From: Chloroflexi bacterium B3_Chlor
GTDB taxonomy: Bacteria; Chloroflexota; Anaerolineae; UBA7937; B3-Chlor
DNA length: 44,110 nt
Assembly: GCA_005223035.1 (NCBI GenBank)
Contig: NJBK01000024.1
Span: 1 to 44,110 of the forward strand
Reading direction: 5' to 3'
Each line of letters starts with the position of its first letter. Positions within the stretch are counted from its first letter, which is position 1. Shown here piece after piece: positions 7,613-15,032 of the stretch. The notes under the pieces are model-generated. The model saw only the letters and a program-made list of their open reading frames with translations. It was not told the origin of the DNA and searched no databases. The translations under genes were made by a program, and so were the position numbers.

Positions 7613-7873
7613 ATGAGAAGGCAAGAGTCCCTACCGTTAGGCATGACCTTGGGGCTGGTGTTGGCGACCAGTTACGCCCTGTGCGTAGGGTTCGGATTGG
7701 TGGCGCCGGAAAGCCTGCGCATGTAAAAGGCTTGGGAGCCCCTTCTGCCCGGCTTTGAATGGCGAAGCGTTAGCAGTTTTGTTATAGGCCAAGTGGCCTG
7801 TAGAAAGATGGGCCAATTTGCTGGTGTCAAGATCGGCCAACTGGCCGATGTGTTCCAGGGATTATTCTAGTAT
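7613..7873 (+). pseudogene. Broken small membrane protein gene (DUF5676-like)
   Basis: ATG 7613 opens a frame with one hydrophobic helix (LGMTLGLVLATSYALCVGFG, then LVAPESLRM) that stops at TAA 7724-7726. The same frame continues without another stop to TAG 7871-7873, and the next residues read KAWEPLLPGFEWRSVSSFVIG. This matches, from memory, the C-terminal half of the small DUF5676 membrane proteins often found beside copper genes, which end with a PGF-W motif and a second helix. The second helix is missing here: after SFVIG the frame runs into a repeated 8-residue pattern. The gene therefore looks inactivated by a nonsense mutation plus loss of the second helix. The family name is moderately certain. 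Confidence 0.45.
7787..7858 (+). repeat. Three imperfect 24-base tandem units with GGCCAA palindromes
   Basis: GGCCAA starts at 7787, 7811 and 7835, exactly 24 bases apart. Units 1 and 2 agree at about 16 of 24 positions; unit 3 agrees mainly in its first half. Units 1 and 3 contain inverted repeats: AGGCCA-AG-TGGCCT (7786-7799) and CGGCCA-AC-TGGCCG (7834-7847). They lie upstream of the dead CsoR-type gene and copA and could be operator sites. Confidence 0.5.
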
Positions 7874-7910
7874 AGTCTATTAGTGAAGACCCCCTCCCCC
7901 CTGGGGGGGG
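7871..7910 (+). promoter_or_regulatory. -10-like hexamer and CsoR/RcnR-like operator tract
   Basis: TATAGT (7871-7876) resembles a -10 box. About 12 bases later, 7889-7910 is an inverted G/C tract centred on one T (six C, T, then eight G), preceded by ACCCCCT. Operators of the CsoR/RcnR (DUF156) family are G/C-tract inverted repeats, typically beside their own gene. Here the tract lies 13 bases before the ATG of a dead gene of that family. Confidence 0.45.
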
Positions 7911-7923
7911 CACGGAAGAGAAC

Positions 7924-8136
7924 ATGAAGAAGCAGGTGTCAAATCGCTGGAAGAGTATCGAGGGCCATGTGTGGGGCATAGGGTGCACGCTGGATGAGGA
8001 GCCTTAGCGCATTGACGGGATCAAGAAGGCGATTGCCCTGCAGCGCGCCCCTGCAACTCCTTTTGCCAGCGGTTTGGGAGGAGTGAATCGAGGGCGGTTC
8101 GACGGGCGGCGACGAACTGAATATGGATATGGAGGT
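7924..8136 (+). pseudogene. Inactivated CsoR-type (DUF156) metal-sensing repressor
   Basis: ATG 7924, behind GGAAGAG, opens a frame reading RWKSIEGHVWGIGCTLDEEP, then TAG (8005-8007), then RIDGIKKAIALQRAP. Members of the CsoR/RcnR family read R-L-x-R-I-E-G-Q-V-R-G-I near the N terminus and D-R-Y-C-I-D with a following helix of the form L-x-Q-I-x-A-V-x-x-A-L. The match is clear over the first two helices. The Tyr codon has become TAG and the metal-binding Cys codon has become CGC (Arg). The C-terminal part with the His and second Cys ligands is not recognisable, and the frame ends at TAG 8139-8141. It should be non-functional, so copA directly downstream has probably lost its local repressor. 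Confidence 0.65.
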
Positions 8137-8143
8137 GAGTAGG

Positions 8144-10588
8144 ATGGATGCAACCAAGATGGTACTTCCGGTAGCAGGAATGACCTGTGCCTCCTGTGTG
8201 CGTACTGTTGAGAGGGCGCTGAGCAGGCTGCCCGGCGTCGCCAACGCTACTGTGAACTTTGCAACACAGAAAGCCTCGGTGGTATATGACCCCTCGGTGA
8301 CAGGACTCCCTGACCTGGCGTCTAGCGTCCGGGAAGCCGGTTACCAGGTGGTAGTGGAGCGGGTCACCTTGCCCATCGCGGGCATGACTTGCGCCTCCTG
8401 TGTAAGCACGGTGGAACGAGCCCTGAAAAGTGTGGATGGCGTGTTCTCGGCCAGCGTCAACCTGGCTACCGAGAGGGCGACCGTAGAGTACATACCCGGA
8501 GCCGTGACTGTGGCCGACCTCAAGCGCGCCGTCCGCGAGGCTGGGTATGACGTGCTGGAAATGGCGGGCGAGGAGGAGACTGCAGATTGGGAGCGGAAGG
8601 CCCGGCAACAGGAAATCCGGGAGCTGAGAAACCGCTTCATGTTTAGCGGCGCGATAGCCATCCTGGTCTTCGTGGGGACCTTTCAAAGGTTCTTTCCCTT
8701 CTTGTCCGACATACCTCGGCAGACCATGCTGGTGACATTGGCTCTGCTCGCTACTCCGGTACAGTTTTGGGCCGGCTGGCGCTTCTACCGGGGCGCCTGG
8801 GCGGAGGCCAAGCATCTCCGAGCGAACATGGATACATTGATCGCCGTGGGCACATCGGCGGCCTTCGGGTATAGCTTGGTTGCTACCTTCATTCCTTCCT
8901 TCTTCCCCGAGGGTCTAGCGGAGGTGTATTACGACACAGCGGTGATCATCATCGCCCTTATCCTCCTGGGTCGGTGGCTCGAAGCCAGGGCCAAGGGACA
9001 GACCTCCGAGGCCATCAAGAAGCTGATGGGATTGCAGGCCAAGACTGCTCGGATCCTGAGGGATGGTCAGGAAGTCGACATCCCGGTAGAAGACGTGCGC
9101 GTCGGCGACATCGTGCTGGTTCGCCCAGGTGAGAAGATCCCAGTGGACGGAATGGTGATCGAGGGGCGCTCTAGCGTTGATCAGTCCGCGATCACGGGTG
9201 AATCCATGCCAGTGGTGAAGAAGGAAGGCGATGAGGTCATCGGGGCCACCATCAACAAGGTTGGGGCGTTCAAGTTCCGGGCCGGCAAGGTGGGCAAGGA
9301 TACAGCCCTGGCCCAGATCATAAAGCTGGTCCAGGAAGCGCAAGGGTCCAAGGCACCCATTCAACGCCTGGCGGACAAGATCGCCGGGGTCTTCGTGCCC
9401 GGGGTGATCGCTATCGCCCTGGTGACCTTCGCCGTTTGGTACTTGGTGGGGCCAGAGCCGGCCTTCACTCATGCCTTGGTCAATTTCGTAGCCGTCCTGA
9501 TCATCGCCTGCCCCTGCGCTCTGGGCCTGGCCACCCCTACCGCCATAATGGTGGGTACAGGCAAGGGCGCGGAGAACGGCGTGCTCATCAAGGGCGGAGA
9601 CTCGTTGGAAACGGCCCGCAAGCTTGAGGCGATCATCCTGGACAAGACCGGGACACTCACCAAAGGCCAGCCGGTGGTCACGGACATCGTGGTCGATGGG
9701 CGTCTCACGGAGGTGGAACTTCTTCAGTTGGCCGCCTCTGCGGAGAGGGGGTCTGAGCACCCCTTGGGTGAGGCCATCGTGGAACAGGCGAAAGCGCGCG
9801 CCCTGTCTCTCGCTGAGCCGAGGGACTTTCGGGCGATCGCAGGACATGGCATCCGAGCGGAGGTCGAGGATAAGGATGTCCTCTTGGGCAACCTCAAGCT
9901 GATGCAGGATGAGGGGATCGCTCTGGATGGCCTGGGGGAGGAGGCCGTACGTCTTTCTAATGAGGGCAAAACCCCCATGTATGTCACTGTGGACGGCCAG
10001 GCCGCCGGAATCATCGCGGTGGCCGATACGCTCAAGGAGAATTCGAAAGAGGCGGTGGCTGAACTGCATCGCTTGGGGTTGGAAGTGTACATGTTGACCG
10101 GAGACAATCGCCGGACAGCCGAGGCCATAGGGCGGGAGTTGGGCATCGACCAGGTCTTGGCTGAGGTACTTCCCGAGGAGAAGGCAGCCAAGGTGAAGGA
10201 GCTACAGAAGCAGGGCAAGGTGGTGGCTATGGTAGGCGACGGCATCAACGATGCCCCCGCTCTGGCTCAAGCCGATGTGGGCATTGCCATCGGCACGGGC
10301 ACCGATGTGGCTATGGAAGCCTCCGATGTAACCCTCATGAGTGGGGACTTGCGGGGGGTAGTGACGGCCATCGCTCTTAGCAAAGCTACCATGCGGACCA
10401 TAAAGTGGAACCTTTTCTGGGCCTTTGCCTACAACACCGCCGGTATCCCTGTGGCGGCCGGAGTGCTGTATCCCTTCCTTGGTATTCTGCTCAATCCGGC
10501 CATCGCTGCTGGGGCCATGGCCTTCAGTTCTGTCTTGGTGGTGACGAACTCCCTCAGACTGAGAGGGTTCAAACCTTCTATTATCTAG
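8144..10588 (+). CDS. copA: Cu(I)-exporting P1B-type ATPase
   Basis: An 814-residue heavy-metal ATPase. Two N-terminal HMA domains each carry GMTCASC (Cys15/18 and Cys83/86). The membrane core has the CPC metal site (456-458, [11 protein letters not shown]). The actuator domain has TGES (351-354), the phosphorylation site is DKTGT (Asp500), and the nucleotide domain has SEHP (537-540) and the hinge GDGINDAP (698-705). The late helices have YN (AYNTAGIP) and MxxS (MAFSS), the signature of Cu(I) transporters. Everything needed for activity is present. ATG 8144 follows GGAGGTGA; an earlier in-frame ATG at 8123 has no ribosome binding site. It leads a run of copper-related small genes. A ruined CsoR-type repressor and operator-like DNA lie just upstream. 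Confidence 0.96.
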   Translation: MDATKMVLPVAGMTCASCVRTVERALSRLPGVANATVNFATQKASVVYDPSVTGLPDLASSVREAGYQVVVERVTLPIAGMTCASCVSTVERALKSVDGVFSASVNLATERATVEYIPGAVTVADLKRAVREAGYDVLEMAGEEETADWERKARQQEIRELRNRFMFSGAIAILVFVGTFQRFFPFLSDIPRQTMLVTLALLATPVQFWAGWRFYRGAWAEAKHLRANMDTLIAVGTSAAFGYSLVATFIPSFFPEGLAEVYYDTAVIIIALILLGRWLEARAKGQTSEAIKKLMGLQAKTARILRDGQEVDIPVEDVRVGDIVLVRPGEKIPVDGMVIEGRSSVDQSAITGESMPVVKKEGDEVIGATINKVGAFKFRAGKVGKDTALAQIIKLVQEAQGSKAPIQRLADKIAGVFVPGVIAIALVTFAVWYLVGPEPAFTHALVNFVAVLIIACPCALGLATPTAIMVGTGKGAENGVLIKGGDSLETARKLEAIILDKTGTLTKGQPVVTDIVVDGRLTEVELLQLAASAERGSEHPLGEAIVEQAKARALSLAEPRDFRAIAGHGIRAEVEDKDVLLGNLKLMQDEGIALDGLGEEAVRLSNEGKTPMYVTVDGQAAGIIAVADTLKENSKEAVAELHRLGLEVYMLTGDNRRTAEAIGRELGIDQVLAEVLPEEKAAKVKELQKQGKVVAMVGDGINDAPALAQADVGIAIGTGTDVAMEASDVTLMSGDLRGVVTAIALSKATMRTIKWNLFWAFAYNTAGIPVAAGVLYPFLGILLNPAIAAGAMAFSSVLVVTNSLRLRGFKPSII

Positions 10589-10609
10589 ACGCAAGGAGAT
10601 AGTGAAACG

Positions 10610-10855
10610 ATGATGGGGATGATGTTCTTGTGGCCGATACTGATGCTGTTGTTTCTGGCCTTGCCCATTGGGCTGGCGCTAGGGGGGTATCTGCTCTACC
10701 GGAAGGCAGGGTCAACAGGCGGCCTGATGCCTGTTCCTAGCCCAGCGAGGGCAACGGGGTACGCTCGGGCGTGCCCTTCCTGTGGACGATTTCTGCAAGA
10801 GGACTGGATCAACTGCCCCCACTGTGGGGCCGAGATCCCGCAAGCTACCAGCTAG
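10610..10855 (+). CDS. Small membrane protein with C-terminal zinc ribbon
   Basis: An 81-residue protein with a hydrophobic helix (about 5-30), a short basic linker, and a C-terminal ribbon CPSCGRF-x10-CPHCGAE, which should bind one Zn(II) in the cytoplasm. The start follows AAGGAGATAGTGAAACG, 21 bases after the copA stop, so it is very likely co-transcribed with copA. The N terminus is rich in Met and Leu. Small proteins of this SHOCT-like or zinc-ribbon membrane type occur beside copper ATPases, but no exact function is established. Confidence 0.7.
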   Translation: MMGMMFLWPILMLLFLALPIGLALGGYLLYRKAGSTGGLMPVPSPARATGYARACPSCGRFLQEDWINCPHCGAEIPQATS

Positions 10856-10904
10856 TATGTACGTCAGAGTTGACTGTTGAGAAATCAAGATGGGAGGTGT
10901 TCGC

Positions 10905-11693
10905 ATGGCAAGTAGAGTGCAATGGACCGTGATCATACTCGCTGCCACGTTGGGGGCCGTCGTCCTGGTGTCCCTGGGAGGTGTTGTGGGGTGGGCCGTG
11001 GCTCGCCCACCTGTCTCCACTTGGACCTGGCCTTTCCATATGAGCGGCTGGATGGGCTCTGGTATGCTCGGTAGCTGGTCCGGCTACGGAGGGATGATGG
11101 GTTCCGGCAACGGTTGTTACGGATCTCAGGGTGGTTCTCTCGGTAGCGGCGAGGGGGCCCTTAGCCTCTCGAATGCTCAGGGAGCTGTGGAGGGGTATTT
11201 GGCGTCTCTGGGGCTGCCTGATCTGTCCGTCGCGGAGGTGATGGAGTTCAGCAACCACTTCTATGCAGAGGTCGAGGAGGAGAGCACTGGTGTGCACGCC
11301 ATGGAACTGCTCGTTGACAAAGACACCGGTGTAGTCTATCCGGAATACGGGCCCAACATGATGTGGAACACTAGGTATGGCATGCATTCGCGCTCAGGCT
11401 GGAGCGGGATGATGGGAGGTATGATGGGTGGCTTCGGCACACAGGAGCCGAGCGCCGACATGCCGGTGTCAACTGAGCAGGCGCTCGAGTACGCACAGCG
11501 ATACTTAGACGCCAGCATCCCGGGCACCCAAGTGGCCGACCAAGCGGATGTCTTCTATGGCTACTACACCATCCATGTTCTCAACGATTCGGAGATCCAC
11601 GGCATGCTAAGTGTCAATGGCCATAGCGGCGAGGTCTGGTACCACTCCTGGCATGATCAGTTTGTGGACATGTTAGAGTTGGACGAAGCCTAG
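10905..11693 (+). CDS. Membrane-anchored Met-rich PepSY-like protein, putative copper binding
   Basis: A 262-residue protein with an N-terminal membrane anchor (about 9-33). Two Met/Gly/Ser-rich stretches follow (HMSGWMGSGMLGSW with GYGGMMG, and MHSRSGWSGMMGGMMGG) that could bind Cu(I) outside the membrane through Met sulfurs. Around them are two PepSY-like units: NAQGAVEGYLASLGL... to ELLVDKDTGVVYPEYG, and TEQALEYAQRYLDASIPG... to MLSVNGHSGEVWYHSWH. ATG 10905 follows GGGAGGTG. Its place between the copA group and a YHS gene supports a role in copper storage or transfer. That role is inferred from composition and context; no catalytic motif is visible. Confidence 0.7.
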   Translation: MASRVQWTVIILAATLGAVVLVSLGGVVGWAVARPPVSTWTWPFHMSGWMGSGMLGSWSGYGGMMGSGNGCYGSQGGSLGSGEGALSLSNAQGAVEGYLASLGLPDLSVAEVMEFSNHFYAEVEEESTGVHAMELLVDKDTGVVYPEYGPNMMWNTRYGMHSRSGWSGMMGGMMGGFGTQEPSADMPVSTEQALEYAQRYLDASIPGTQVADQADVFYGYYTIHVLNDSEIHGMLSVNGHSGEVWYHSWHDQFVDMLELDEA

Positions 11694-11726
11694 TTCGTGG
11701 CTACCAAAGAAACGGAGGTGCTCAGG

Positions 11727-11900
11727 ATGACTAAGGATCCAGTGTGTGGCATGGTAGTAGATGAGAAGACCGCTGTCGCCCAATATGAATACAAGGGCAA
11801 GGTCTACTACTTCTGTGCCCAGAGCTGCAAGATGGCCTTCCAGAAGGACCCGGAGAAGTATCTCCAGGGCAAGGGTGAAGGAATGCGAATGCAGATGTAG
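11727..11900 (+). CDS. YHS-domain protein
   Basis: A 57-residue protein that is almost entirely a YHS domain: KDPVCGMVVDEKTA, then YEYKGKVYYFCAQSCKMAF and DPEKYL. The Cys of DPVCGM and the C-x3-C pair in FCAQSC are likely metal ligands; the family occurs fused to or beside copper and mercury transporters. ATG 11727 lies 9 bases after GGAGG, and an upstream in-frame GTG adds no conserved sequence. It is one of three YHS sequences in the window; a second intact one is at 13474 and a broken one follows metF. The tail is Met-rich (GEGMRMQM), which suits copper handling. Confidence 0.85.
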   Translation: MTKDPVCGMVVDEKTAVAQYEYKGKVYYFCAQSCKMAFQKDPEKYLQGKGEGMRMQM

Positions 11901-11974
11901 CCCTGGCGTGACTGGAGGGGTGTGGGTCGGTGCCCATGCCCCTCGGTCATCCGTTGCTCATCAAGGAGATTGTC

Positions 11975-12388
11975 ATGTGGTGCCATGCATTACTTCTCAT
12001 GCCTGTTATCGGCTTAGCACTATTCGCCTTTCTCCCTTGGGAGATGGCCTTTCCGGCTTACGCAATCATTTCAGTAGCGTCTCTGTTCATCTACTACAAG
12101 ATCATGAGAGCCATGAGGCAACCGGTGCAGTCTGGACGCGAGGCGATCATGGGGGCGATAGCGACGGTAGTGACCCCGCTTGACCCCGTAGGACAGGTCC
12201 GCTATAAGAACGAGTTATGGAGTGCTGTGTCGGAAGAGAAACTGAGACCCGGCCAGCCGGTCAGGGTTGTGGGCTTGCAGGGGATGAAGCTCATCGTCAC
12301 TGATGCTGAGAACCCACCGGCGCACACGACCCGTCGCTCAGATTGCCACGGAAGCGCAGGAAATCGAGAGATTCGAAGCTGGCGGTAA
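11975..12388 (+). CDS. NfeD-like C-terminal (OB-fold) membrane protein
   Basis: A 137-residue protein with two N-terminal membrane helices (about 3-20 and 26-44), followed by a short OB-fold domain of the NfeD C-terminal type: GREAIMGAIATVVTPLDP, GQVRYKNELWSAVSEE, then LRPGQPVRVVGLQGMKLIV. Short NfeD proteins usually act with stomatin/flotillin-like partners in membrane quality control; no such partner is seen here. ATG 11975 follows AAGGAG at 11963-11968. The C-terminal 25 residues (HTTRRSDCHGSAGNREI) do not resemble the family and may reflect a late frameshift. The link to the copper genes is positional only. Confidence 0.7.
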   Translation: MWCHALLLMPVIGLALFAFLPWEMAFPAYAIISVASLFIYYKIMRAMRQPVQSGREAIMGAIATVVTPLDPVGQVRYKNELWSAVSEEKLRPGQPVRVVGLQGMKLIVTDAENPPAHTTRRSDCHGSAGNREIRSWR

Positions 12389-12451
12389 TCGGTTCTTAGC
12401 TCGCCATTCGCCTGCGCCTGCCCGAGTCCGCAGCTACTAGAGAGGAGTCAA

Positions 12452-12703
12452 ATGCAGATAGATTCCGGACACCGAGAGACGATCAAGAGATACGCGCTGA
12501 TCACGGTGCTCTGTTCCCTGTTGCCCCTAGCCGCCATCGTGGCTATCTGGGTGCTGGGCGTGCCGCTAGATAGCGTGCTCCTCTTCGCTATAGTCCTTCT
12601 CTGCCCTCTAGGCCATCTGCTAATGATGAGAGGCGGGCACCAACAAGGGTCGAGCGGAGACCTGATCGAAACACCCTCGTCTCAAGGGGACAGGCCAGCA
12701 TAG
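12452..12703 (+). CDS. Small two-helix membrane protein, DUF2933-like
   Basis: An 83-residue protein with two predicted membrane helices (about 14-35 and 40-58), joined by GVPLDS and followed by PLGHLLMMRGGHQQG. DUF2933 proteins have this layout: two helices, then a C-P-L-x-H motif and a Met/Gly/His-rich tail. They are commonly encoded in copper or heavy-metal islands but have no proven biochemical role. The start follows GAGAGGAG. A second gene of the same architecture lies at 13719. The His and Met residues after the second helix could bind metal. Confidence 0.65.
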   Translation: MQIDSGHRETIKRYALITVLCSLLPLAAIVAIWVLGVPLDSVLLFAIVLLCPLGHLLMMRGGHQQGSSGDLIETPSSQGDRPA

Positions 12704-12852
12704 GATAAGAAGAGGAATGTGAGCAGGGCTATTTTCACCATGCTGGGTTGGGTCATCGATTCTCTGGTTGGCGTGACTACCATTCAGGGATCGGGGGAAG
12801 AGTCTACGTATCTTCCGCTCGGATGCCTTGTCTGGAAGAGGAGGTGTGACTG

Positions 12853-13326
12853 ATGACCAGATTGCGTACTCTCGTGCTTACTCTGCTGATCATTGCCATC
12901 ATTGTGCCGGTTCTGGCCGCATGTGGAACTGGGGGAGTAGGCACCGTGACAGTGTCCGGAACTCAAGCACTGCAGACCCAAGTGGTGCCGGTCGAGGGCG
13001 GCGGTAGCTACACCGATGTGAATGCCGCTGGGTTGGGAAGCATGCTGGAAAGCAAGGACTTCCCGCTCATCAACGTCCATGTGCCGTATGAAGGCGAGAT
13101 TGATGGGACTGACCTCCTGGTCCCGTATGATGAGATCGAGCTGAACCTGGACAAACTGCCCGCCGACAAGGGCGCGAAGCTAGTTGTCTATTGCCGCAGT
13201 GGGGGGATGAGCGCTATCGCCGCCCGCACGCTGGTGAACCTGGGATACACCCATGTGTGGAACCTTGACGGCGGGATGATTGCCTGGACTGAGGCCGGCT
13301 ACCCACTTGTAGACGAGGGCCGGTGA
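12853..13326 (+). CDS. Rhodanese-domain lipoprotein
   Basis: A 157-residue lipoprotein. The signal peptide ends in lipobox LAAC with Cys24. After a short linker comes a single rhodanese domain with the active-site loop CRSGGMS (Cys114) and the C-terminal NLDGGMIAWTEAGYPL. Outward-facing rhodaneses handle sulfane sulfur or thiol groups, and variants are frequent near thioredoxin-like and metal-resistance genes. ATG 12853 follows GGAGGTG in GGAAGAGGAGGTGTGACTG. The catalytic Cys is intact, so activity is plausible. The substrate is unknown. Confidence 0.85.
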   Translation: MTRLRTLVLTLLIIAIIVPVLAACGTGGVGTVTVSGTQALQTQVVPVEGGGSYTDVNAAGLGSMLESKDFPLINVHVPYEGEIDGTDLLVPYDEIELNLDKLPADKGAKLVVYCRSGGMSAIAARTLVNLGYTHVWNLDGGMIAWTEAGYPLVDEGR

Positions 13327-13473
13327 GGCCGTAGAGCCTGGGTGGAGGGACGCGCCTGAGATGGTAGGTCTGCTTCCGCTGCGGTCCCACGCTGATTGGC
13401 CTACCTGCTGGCGCGGTCACGGTCTCCGGTTTCTTTCGCAGGAGTGGCGCACAATGAGGGAGTATAAGGAGGG

Positions 13474-13722
13474 ATGATGTTGAGAGATCCAGTTTGCGGC
13501 AGGCGTGTCAACCGCCATCGAGCACAAGTGGCCATACAGTATGAGAGAGTGACGTATTACCTGTGTTGTCCCCTCTGTCAAACCAAGTTCGAAAGGGATC
13601 CGGGCAAGTATGCCGGTCCCGAGTGGGGGGAGACGGGGAAGGGAAAGCGAAGAAGGAAGGGCGCTGGAAGAAGCGCCGTTCGAGCGCGGAACGCGCCCAC
13701 AATGAGGGAGGGGCAGCTGTGA
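13474..13722 (+). CDS. YHS-domain protein with basic tail
   Basis: An 82-residue protein whose first 47 residues are a YHS domain (RDPVCGRRVNRHRA, ERVTYYLCCPLCQTKFERDP), followed by a strongly basic, low-complexity tail (GKGKRRRKGAGRSAVRA). The usual Met of DPVCGM is Arg here, but the CGR Cys and the C-x2-C region are kept. AAGGAGGG abuts two consecutive ATG codons, of which 13477 has the better spacing. Its stop overlaps the start of the next gene (GTGA), so the two are translationally coupled. It is clearly diverged from the YHS gene at 11727 rather than a recent copy. Confidence 0.7.
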   Translation: MMLRDPVCGRRVNRHRAQVAIQYERVTYYLCCPLCQTKFERDPGKYAGPEWGETGKGKRRRKGAGRSAVRARNAPTMREGQL

Positions 13723-14051
13723 ATTGGACAAGCCTGAGAGACCGGGTTGGAGAGTGGGGTCCCATGGCGTTCTGTGCTTTGCTGTCACTGAGCGCCTTCT
13801 ATCTCTTGATCCTCCAGGGAGCGTCCCTGAGCAAAGTGATCTTGCTCGGAGTGATGCTGGCATGCCCGGTGGCTTACTTCATCACCTGGCTTCTGGGGGG
13901 CAACCCCAGGGGTCGAGGGCCCGGCAAACCTATCAGGGGGAAGCTGGATGCAGTGAGAGGAGAGGCGAGTTTGGTCCCACCAACCAGCGCCGCTCACCCC
14001 AGGAAGAGGAGCAAGGTAGGGGGAGCGCACAGGATGGAAAAGCCCTGTTGA
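13719..14051 (+). CDS. Two-helix membrane protein, DUF2933-like
   Basis: A 110-residue protein with two membrane helices (about 16-33 and 38-56) ending in ACPVAYFITWLLGG, then a long basic, Gly/Arg-rich tail. The layout repeats that of the gene at 12452 and of DUF2933 proteins, although the expected His after the Cys-Pro motif is absent. The GTG start at 13719 overlaps the preceding stop codon and is preceded by GGGAGGGG at 13706-13713. This pairing of a YHS gene with a DUF2933-like gene mirrors the order YHS, NfeD, DUF2933 upstream and hints at a partial duplication of the module. Confidence 0.5.
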   Translation: MNWTSLRDRVGEWGPMAFCALLSLSAFYLLILQGASLSKVILLGVMLACPVAYFITWLLGGNPRGRGPGKPIRGKLDAVRGEASLVPPTSAAHPRKRSKVGGAHRMEKPC

Positions 14052-14105
14052 TGAAGGAAATCGAGAGCGCCAAACGGCAGGGCGCTCCCTGGCACGATGA
14101 GAGAG

Positions 14106-15032
14106 ATGAGCACAATAGAGAATGAGCATCCACCATGCAGTCATCTCAGTGATGGCGTGTCCGTGCGACTGGATTGGCAATATCACGACCTGGCCCACGC
14201 ATCAGATGACGCCATACTGGAGATCACCAAAGCCTACCCTCGCACCCTCGAACTGTACAATCTCCTGCTGAACGACAAGAGGACGCGGGCCCTGTGGGAC
14301 ATGGCCGCCTACGTGACCATTGGTGAGATGGGCCTCAATGATCACGGCCAAGCACACGCACAGGTTGTAGCTGCCAACGCCTTGCGGATGGCCGAGATAC
14401 TGACCGGGAACGGTGTTGCCCTGGATGTGGAGCGCTCGGGGGCTGGAGATCGAGATGATGCCATGCTCGTCATGCTGGCGGCAGCTATGCTCCACGACAT
14501 CGGCAATCAGATTCACCGTGAAGGTCATGAGGCCTATGGACTCATTCTGGTGGCGCCTCTCCTGGAGAGGTCGCTACCGCAGATCTACTCTGACGAGAGC
14601 AAGCGACACACGATGCCCAGTTTCATCCTTTCAGCCATCGCGACGCATGACCTCAGCCCGTTGCCCGTGACCATGGAGGCGGCGATTGTCGCTGTTGCAG
14701 ACGGGACTGATATGACCCAGGGCAGAGGACGCGCGGTCTTTGAGTTAGGTAAAGTTGATTCTCATTCCTTGTCGGCACTGGCGGTGCAAGAGGTGGTGAT
14801 AGAGGAAGGAGGGGCTACACCCATCGACATCACGGCCCTGATCGAGAATCCCGCTGGCGTATTTCAGGTAGAAAACATCCTGGTTCCGAAGGTTATGGGA
14901 AGTTATCTGCGCGAGTACGTGACTGTGAGAGTTTGCTCCCTTGGGGACGACTCGCCTTTTGGCGAATGTGTGGTCTGGCGAAACGGCCACTTCGAGGAGG
15001 AGTGGCCCAGAGAGAAAGAGGCACCACGATGA
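14106..15032 (+). CDS. HD-domain phosphohydrolase
   Basis: A 308-residue cytosolic protein with HD-superfamily metal ligands: NDHGQAH (His80, His84), MLHDIGN (His130-Asp131), HREGHEAYG, a later ATHDL, and ADGTDMTQGRGR near the end of the domain. The last ~80 residues form a separate small domain. HD hydrolases cleave phosphomonoesters, nucleotides or cyclic dinucleotides; the substrate is not evident here and no GYP motif is present. ATG 14106 is preferred weakly over ATG 14097, since neither has a strong ribosome binding site. Its stop overlaps the metF start (ATGA), so the two genes are translationally coupled, which is an unusual pairing. Confidence 0.8.
   Translation: MSTIENEHPPCSHLSDGVSVRLDWQYHDLAHASDDAILEITKAYPRTLELYNLLLNDKRTRALWDMAAYVTIGEMGLNDHGQAHAQVVAANALRMAEILTGNGVALDVERSGAGDRDDAMLVMLAAAMLHDIGNQIHREGHEAYGLILVAPLLERSLPQIYSDESKRHTMPSFILSAIATHDLSPLPVTMEAAIVAVADGTDMTQGRGRAVFELGKVDSHSLSALAVQEVVIEEGGATPIDITALIENPAGVFQVENILVPKVMGSYLREYVTVRVCSLGDDSPFGECVVWRNGHFEEEWPREKEAPR

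Noticed and set aside
7896..7910. G/C homopolymer tract as an intrinsic terminator
   Set aside because: The inverted repeat has a one-base centre and no T-run follows, so an operator is the better reading.
8005..8007. TAG in the CsoR-like gene as recoded (pyrrolysine-type) codon
   Set aside because: The adjacent ligand Cys is lost and the C-terminal part is not recognisable, so decay is simpler.
8915..10069. Long open frame antisense to copA
   Set aside because: It is the mirror of biased codon use in an unambiguous gene and shows no protein features of its own.
12719..12853. 44-codon frame from GTG overlapping the rhodanese start (TGATG)
   Set aside because: Only weak ribosome binding site and no recognisable motif; its overlap with the next start may be chance.
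14051..14125. 24-codon hydrophilic frame between the DUF2933-like and HD genes
   Set aside because: Too short, no ribosome binding site, no similarity; overlaps the HD gene start.
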